The notes under the pieces: generated by a model
The model's database searches: none
Seen by the model: only the letters and a program-made list of their open reading frames with translations
Told to the model about the DNA's origin: nothing
Assembly (NCBI GenBank): GCA_016713875.1
Contig: JADJOI010000003.1
Span: 3,534,001 to 3,598,000, forward strand
Length of the DNA stretch: 64,000 bases
Source of the DNA: Flavobacteriales bacterium
GTDB taxonomy: Bacteria; Bacteroidota; Bacteroidia; Flavobacteriales_F; PHOS-HE28
Direction: 5' to 3'
Part shown: piece by piece, positions 59,748-64,000 of the stretch
Numbering within the stretch: the first letter of the stretch is position 1
How the letters are laid out: each line of letters begins with the position of its first letter
Translations under genes and position numbers: made by a program

Positions 59748-60051
59748 GATGATCGCGCACCTTGCGCCCATGCCCGCATGGCTCAGCGAAGCACCGCGGT
59801 CCATCACGCTCCGCGTGCATGTGCAGCCCGGCGCCAAGCGCACCGAGGTGGCTGGCACGCATGGCGATGCGCTCAAGATCCGCCTGGCCGCTCCGCCGGT
59901 GGATGGGCAGGCGAACGAAGCGCTCCTCTCCTATCTAGCGGAGCAATTCGGCGTGCCCAAGCGGCAGGTGGAATTGGTGAGCGGGCACGCGAGCCGCAGC
60001 AAGCGCGTGCTGGTGATTGAACCTGTGCACAGGCCGGATCGGGGGTGGTGA
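59748..60051 (+). CDS. YggU/DUF167 family protein
   Basis: The 100-residue protein (MIAHLAPMPAWLSEAPRSIT) contains the DUF167 pattern LRVHVQPGAKRTEVAGTHGD, LKIRLAAPPVDGQANEALLS, YLAEQFGVPKRQVELVSGHA and SRSKRVLVIE. These small conserved proteins have no firmly assigned function. It is cargo between two copies of the FERGSFF 3' end. Confidence 0.85.
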
Positions 60052-60080
60052 AGCCGCCTGTCTGCGCAGGCCGTGCCGCT

Positions 60081-60217
60081 TCGAACGCGGCAGCTTCTTC
60101 GGCCGCATCCAAGGCGCGAGGCCCGGACGCGAATGGAGCATGGGCGAGCAGGAATTGCTGGAGCGGTTGAAGGCGGGGAAGAACCAGCGATCGCGTGCGC
60201 GATGTCACGGTGAAGAA
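60081..60217 (+). repeat. Second copy of the FERGSFF 3' gene end
   Basis: The frame reads FERGSFFGRIQGARPGREWS, MGEQELLERLKAGKNQ and continues into unrelated residues. It matches 59536-59645 at about 85-90% of positions over 105 bases. There is no start codon. It appears directly after the yggU gene. Confidence 0.8.
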
Positions 60218-60284
60218 TAGTCATGATCGAGCCCGGATGCTTCGTTGACAACGGCCCTGCGAGATATCGTTCCGATCGCGACTA

Positions 60285-60679
60285 ATGCTGCTCACCATCA
60301 ATACTGCCATGCCGCGCCCACGCCCCTTCCCGCATTGCTCGTGCTCACGACAGCAACTTGTGCCACCTCCGCGCAGCGCTTCCCGGCGGCAGCAAAGTGC
60401 AGTACGGCGAGAAGGATGGCGCGCCCTACCTGGCGCAATGGACCGATGGCGCCTCGGTGCCCATCGCGGTGACCGCCGGTGTGGCGCCCGCGAAAGGAGA
60501 AATCGAGGGCGTGTGCGCCGATGTGTAACGCGACCTCTTCGGCGGCTGAATCCGCTGGCGTCACCACGCTCCACCAGGTCTTCAACGCCGACCTCAACCC
60601 TATTGGGTTCATGGTGGAGAAGCCGCTGGGCAACCTCTTCGATCATATCGCGGGGAAGATGAGGGAGGCGCATGGGTAG
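60285..60679 (+). pseudogene. Degenerate secreted-protein remnant
   Basis: Pieces of a plausible protein appear in different frames: a signal-like LPALLVLTTATCATSAQRF, then GGSKVQYGEKDGAPYLAQWT and VTAGVAPAKGEIEGVCADV with an in-frame stop, and finally FNADLNPIGFMVEKPLGNLF and DHIAGKMREAHG in another frame. No family is recognised. The interval 60680-60877 holds nothing that I can support. Confidence 0.35.
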
Positions 60680-60877
60680 GAAGCAAGGGCACGGGGGCGC
60701 CGAAGACGGAGAGCCCGCTGCGGTTGAGAAGCAGTGCCATACACGGATGCAAGACCCGATGATCCTGGTCACGGTATGGAGCATCCGGGCGGGGTGCTAC
60801 ATTCCGGCCCGCAAGCGCTTCGCGACGCGCGCGGCCACCGCCCATGCCTTGATCCATGAAGACAGCCTCGCACACCC

Positions 60878-61577
60878 ATGGAGAACACCAGGATCCTGAT
60901 CGTTGAGGATGAGCCGGATGTCCTGCAGTTCATCCGCCAGGGGCTGGAGGAGCATGGGTTCACGGTGGATTTCGCCTATGATGGCGAATGCGGGAAGAAA
61001 CTCGCGCTGTCCAGGAACTACGACCTGATCGTGCTCGACCTGATCATCCCGCAGCTCAACGGGCTCGAGCTGTGCCGCACCCTCCGCGAACGCGGGCTGG
61101 AATCCAAAGTGCTCATGCTGACGGCGCTGGGCACGCTGGATGACAAGCTCGAAGGCTTCGAGGCCGGGGCGGACGACTACCTCATCAAGCCCCTTCGAGT
61201 TCCCTGAGCTGCTGGCCCGCGTGAACGCGCTCCTGAAGCGCACTGCGCACACGGCCCCGGCGGCGGCAGCGCCGCAGAACATCCTGCGCGTAGCCGACCT
61301 GGAGATCAACTGCGACTCGAAGCGGGCGAGGCGAGGAGGCGAAGAGATCGCGCTCACAGCCAAGGAATTCGGCCTGCTGGAGCTGTTGGTGCGCAACAAG
61401 AACCGCGTGGTGAGCAAAGTGGAGATCGCCGAGAAGATCTGGGACATCCACTTCGACCGGGGCACCAACGTGATCGAGGTGTACATCAACTTCATTCGGA
61501 AGAAGGTGGACAAGGGTCATCCGGTGAAGCTGCTGCACACCGTGGTGGGCATGGGCTACGTCATCAAGGATGCATGA
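60878..61577 (+). pseudogene. OmpR/PhoB-family response regulator with one-base frameshift
   Basis: The receiver domain (MENTRILIVEDEPDVLQFIR, YDLIVLDLIIPQLNGLEL with the Asp, ADDYLIKP) is followed by a stop at 61207. At 61190-61194 the run is CCCC where CCC gives AAG CCC TTC GAG. Removing one C restores KPFEFPELLARVNALLKR and a full winged-helix domain (LTAKEFGLLELLVRNKNRVV, GTNVIEVYINFIRKKVDKGH). The repaired protein is about 232 residues. It is cognate to the kinase starting three bases downstream. Near the oxidase genes, a copper- or redox-response role is possible. Confidence 0.85.
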
Positions 61578-61580
61578 GGC

Positions 61581-63001
61581 ATGAAGATCAAGACCCGGTT
61601 CACCCTGCTCTTCGCCTTCGTGGTGGGCGCGATCCTCTTCTTCTTCTCCTATGCCATCTATTACTTCTCACAGGATTACCGGCAGAAGGATTTCGAGCTG
61701 CGGCTGCGCGATCGGGCAGTGGAGGTGCTCGAGTCGGTGAAGAGCGAAACGGCGCCCGCGCAGCGCAACGAGGAGGACAACCCCCATGCGCTGATCGGCG
61801 AACGCTCGCCATCCATGCCACCGATGGCCGGTTGCTGTTCGGCGAAGCGATACCCCTGCCCGCCGCCATGGGCCTTGCGAGGGTGCATGAGCAGAGTCCC
61901 TACACCTGGGCCGAGAAGGACCGAAGGGAGGGCATCGCTTTCCTGCACACCTATGATGGCGTCGAGCATGTCATCATCTCCACCGCCTACGACCGGCACG
62001 GGTGGAACTACATCGACAACCTCAAGCGCATCCTCATCGTCCGTCCGATCATCCTCATGCTCATCATCTTCATCAGCGGCTACGTGTTCGTGAGCTTCTT
62101 CCTCAAGCCCATTTCGACATGGTGAAGCAGGTGGACCGACCACCCACAGCAACCTCAGCCATCGGCTCACGGCTGCGCATCCGCATGACGAGATCGGGCA
62201 GCTCACCGCCACCTTCAACCGCATGCTCGACCGGCTCGAGTCAGCCTTCAACGTGCAGAAGCGCTTCGTATCGAATGCCTCGCATGAGCTCCGCAATCCG
62301 CTCACGGCCATCGGCGGCAAGATCGATGTGGCGCTGATAAAGGACCGCGGCACCGAGGAATACAAAGAGACCCTCAAGGCCATCTCGGTCCACATCCGAA
62401 GCCTCAGCGCGCTCACCAACAACCTGCTTGAACTGGCCAACAGCGATGTGGAGACGCTCTTCCAGAACCTGGAGGAGGTGCGGGTGGACGAGGTGCTTTG
62501 ACCTGCCGCGAGAACCTGCTCAAGCAGAACCCCGACTATCGCGTGGACATCCGCTTCGAGGGCATCAGCGACGATGGGGCCGACCTGCTGTGCAAGGGCA
62601 AGAGCAAGCTGCTGGAGACCGCCTTCATCAACATGGCCGAGAATGCCTGCAAGTATTCCGAGGACCGCACGGTGCGTATCCGCGTCACCGCTGACAAACG
62701 CAACATCATCCTGTTCTTCACCGACCATGGCATCGGCATGCCGGAGGAGTACCTGAAGCACCTCTTCGAGCCTTTCCACAGGGGTCGCAACGTGCATGGT
62801 GTCTCCGGCAAGGGCATCGGGCTGGCGCTGGTCAAGGGCATCATCAAGCTGCACTCCGGGAAGATCTTCGTGCAGTCCAAGGTCAACCGCGGCACCACCA
62901 TTGAGATCGCGCTGCCCAAGATGGCCTGGAGCCGCTGGCCGGTCTTTAAGGCGGTTTTAACGAGGCGCGCGTTGAAGGCCGACCGAGGCGCTGATCTTTA
63001 A
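61581..63001 (+). pseudogene. Sensor histidine kinase, four frameshifts
   Basis: The gene reads as one HisKA-type kinase across five frame segments. First comes MKIKTRFTLLFAFVVGAILF (membrane helix 1). A periplasmic part follows (HATDGRLLFGEAIPLPAAMG), then helix 2 (PIILMLIIFISGYVFVSFFL). HAMP and HisKA come next, with SNASHELRNPLTAIGGKIDV carrying the phospho-His. HATPase follows with FINMAENACKYSEDRTVRI, DHGIGMPEEYLKHLFEPFHR and GKGIGLALVKGIIKLHSGKI. Frame changes fall near 61795, 62110, 62150 and 62498. The end near 62935-63001 looks intact. If corrected, it would phosphorylate the regulator upstream. Confidence 0.85.
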
Positions 63002-63061
63002 TGAGGCTTAATGCCATGCTAAGCGGGCTTTAAGGAGGCGGTTCCAGCTTTGTCGGGCCGG

Positions 63062-64000
63062 ATGACCCTCGCCGAGTTCCACAGCCACCTGTTGCCGCGC
63101 CTGCGTGCGGAGATCGCCCAGTTGTTCCCGGCCCATTTCGCCTTGGTGATGGCCACGGGCATCGTCTCCATAGGCGCTTACCAGTTGGGCATGCCCATGG
63201 CGGCTCAAGTGTTGTTCGGCTTCAACAAGACAGCCCACCTTATTCTGTGGCTGATGCTCCTGCTCCGGCTCATCTTCTACAGCGACCGGTTCCTTCGGGA
63301 CATCTCCGATCACGCCGGAGCCCGGCTTCCTCACCGTGGTGGCCGCCACCAATGTGCTGGGCAGCCAGTACGCCATCATCGCCGAAGACCCTGGGCCGGC
63401 ACGCTGGCTCTATTACCTCGGCTTCGCGCTCTACGTGGCCATCATCTACTTCTTCTTCGTGATGATCACCGTGAAGCGGGGCAAGCCAACGCTCGAGATG
63501 GGGATCAATGGGGTGTGGCTGCTCATGGTGGTGTCTACCCAATCGGTAGTCGTCCTAGGGACCCAACTGGCCGACCTGCTCTCTTCATCTCCAAGGAAGC
63601 GGCCTTGTTCATCTCGATGCTCCTGTTCTTCATCGGATGCATGCTCTACATCATCGCGATCCCTGATCTTCTACCGCCTCACCTTCTTCGAGATGAGGGC
63701 CGAGGAGTGCGCCCCGCCGTTCTGGATCAGCATGGGTGCGGTGGCCATCACCACCCTCGCCGGGGCTACTTTGATCAACGCCGCATCCCAGTGGGAGCTG
63801 CTGGCCGCTCAAGCATTCATCACCGGCCTCACGCTACTGTTCTGGGGTTTCGGCACCTGGTGGATCCCGATCATCATCGTGCTCGGGATGTGGCGCCATC
63901 TGTACCGCCTGATTCCCATGAGCTACCACCCGCAGTACTGGGGCATGGTATTCCCGATCGGCATGTACACGGTATGCACCTACAGGCTTGCCCAAGCGCT
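63062..64000 (+). pseudogene. TDT/SLAC1-type transporter, partial at window edge, frameshifted
   Basis: The start MTLAEFHSHLLPRLRAEIAQ leads to LFPAHFALVMATGIVSIGAY, a first helix motif typical of the tellurite-resistance/dicarboxylate transporter (TehA, Mae1, SLAC1) family. Further helices follow in other frames: GFLTVVAATNVLGSQYAIIA, LYYLGFALYVAIIYFFFVMI, GINGVWLLMVVSTQSVVVLG, FISMLLFFIGCMLYIIAI, SQWELLAAQAFITGLTLLFW and MSYHPQYWGMVFPIGMYTVC. Frame changes fall near 63305, 63580 and 63665. The gene continues past the window. Anion (for example nitrate, chloride, malate or sulphite) transport is the family role. Confidence 0.8.

Noticed and set aside
1..64000. tRNA, rRNA and riboswitch genes
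   Set aside because: I looked for tRNA-like T-loop and anticodon arms and long conserved RNA motifs between genes and found none that I could support by eye; a covariance-model search would be decisive.

Overview
The window looks like a GC-rich (about 65% by eye) member of the Bacteroidota, most likely a Flavobacteriales lineage. The evidence is the many secreted proteins with C-terminal type IX secretion (T9SS) sorting domains, LytS/LytTR regulation, a TonB-ExbB-ExbD-ExbD cluster, and candidate promoters of the Bacteroidota TAnnTTTG type close to start codons. No rRNA, tRNA or CRISPR array was seen.

Layout. 1-6241 (minus strand): the start of a dicarboxylate/amino-acid symporter, then a compact envelope-energisation operon exbB-exbD-exbD-tonB-small membrane protein-PstS-like lipoprotein-TPR protein ending in a clear terminator. 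6577-9780: deoC, pyrC, a 45-residue membrane peptide and an outer-membrane beta-barrel, followed by a 161-bp MITE-like element and a decayed second deoC 3' end. 10273-13736 (minus): a TPR hybrid histidine kinase with a LytTR regulator. 13926-25706 (plus): a surface-protein island with four modular adhesin-like paralogues, three other secreted proteins and a second sensor kinase/LytTR pair that overlaps the adhesin operon by stop/start codons. 25776-43403: a highly accessory zone in which the aldehyde dehydrogenase genes that I expect next to deoC are spread out and surrounded by partial copies of their own ends. It carries at least five toxin-antitoxin modules and a low-GC DUF262 + HEPN gene pair. 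43408-54111: csaA, secreted proteins, a YqaA-like membrane protein, a LOG-family protein and a complete RND efflux operon. 54146-64000: a secreted repeat protein, a truncated dehydrogenase, iron-sulphur repair and hemerythrin genes, a T9SS-tailed multicopper oxidase, a YggU gene, a two-component system and a TDT/SLAC1-type transporter. Nearly every gene in this last part contains small frameshifts.

The most unusual signal is architectural. At six places a gene end (5' or 3', 50-250 bp or a whole small gene) is present twice or more in direct orientation, with unrelated cargo genes between the copies: deoC 3' end, aldehyde dehydrogenase 5' end (four copies), a secreted-protein 5' end, a glyoxalase-fold gene, the second aldehyde dehydrogenase 3' end, and an unrecognised 3' end around yggU. 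The copies differ from each other, so they look like successive acquisitions anchored in homologous gene ends rather than recent tandem duplications. The cargo is mostly toxin-antitoxin, defence-like and surface-protein genes.
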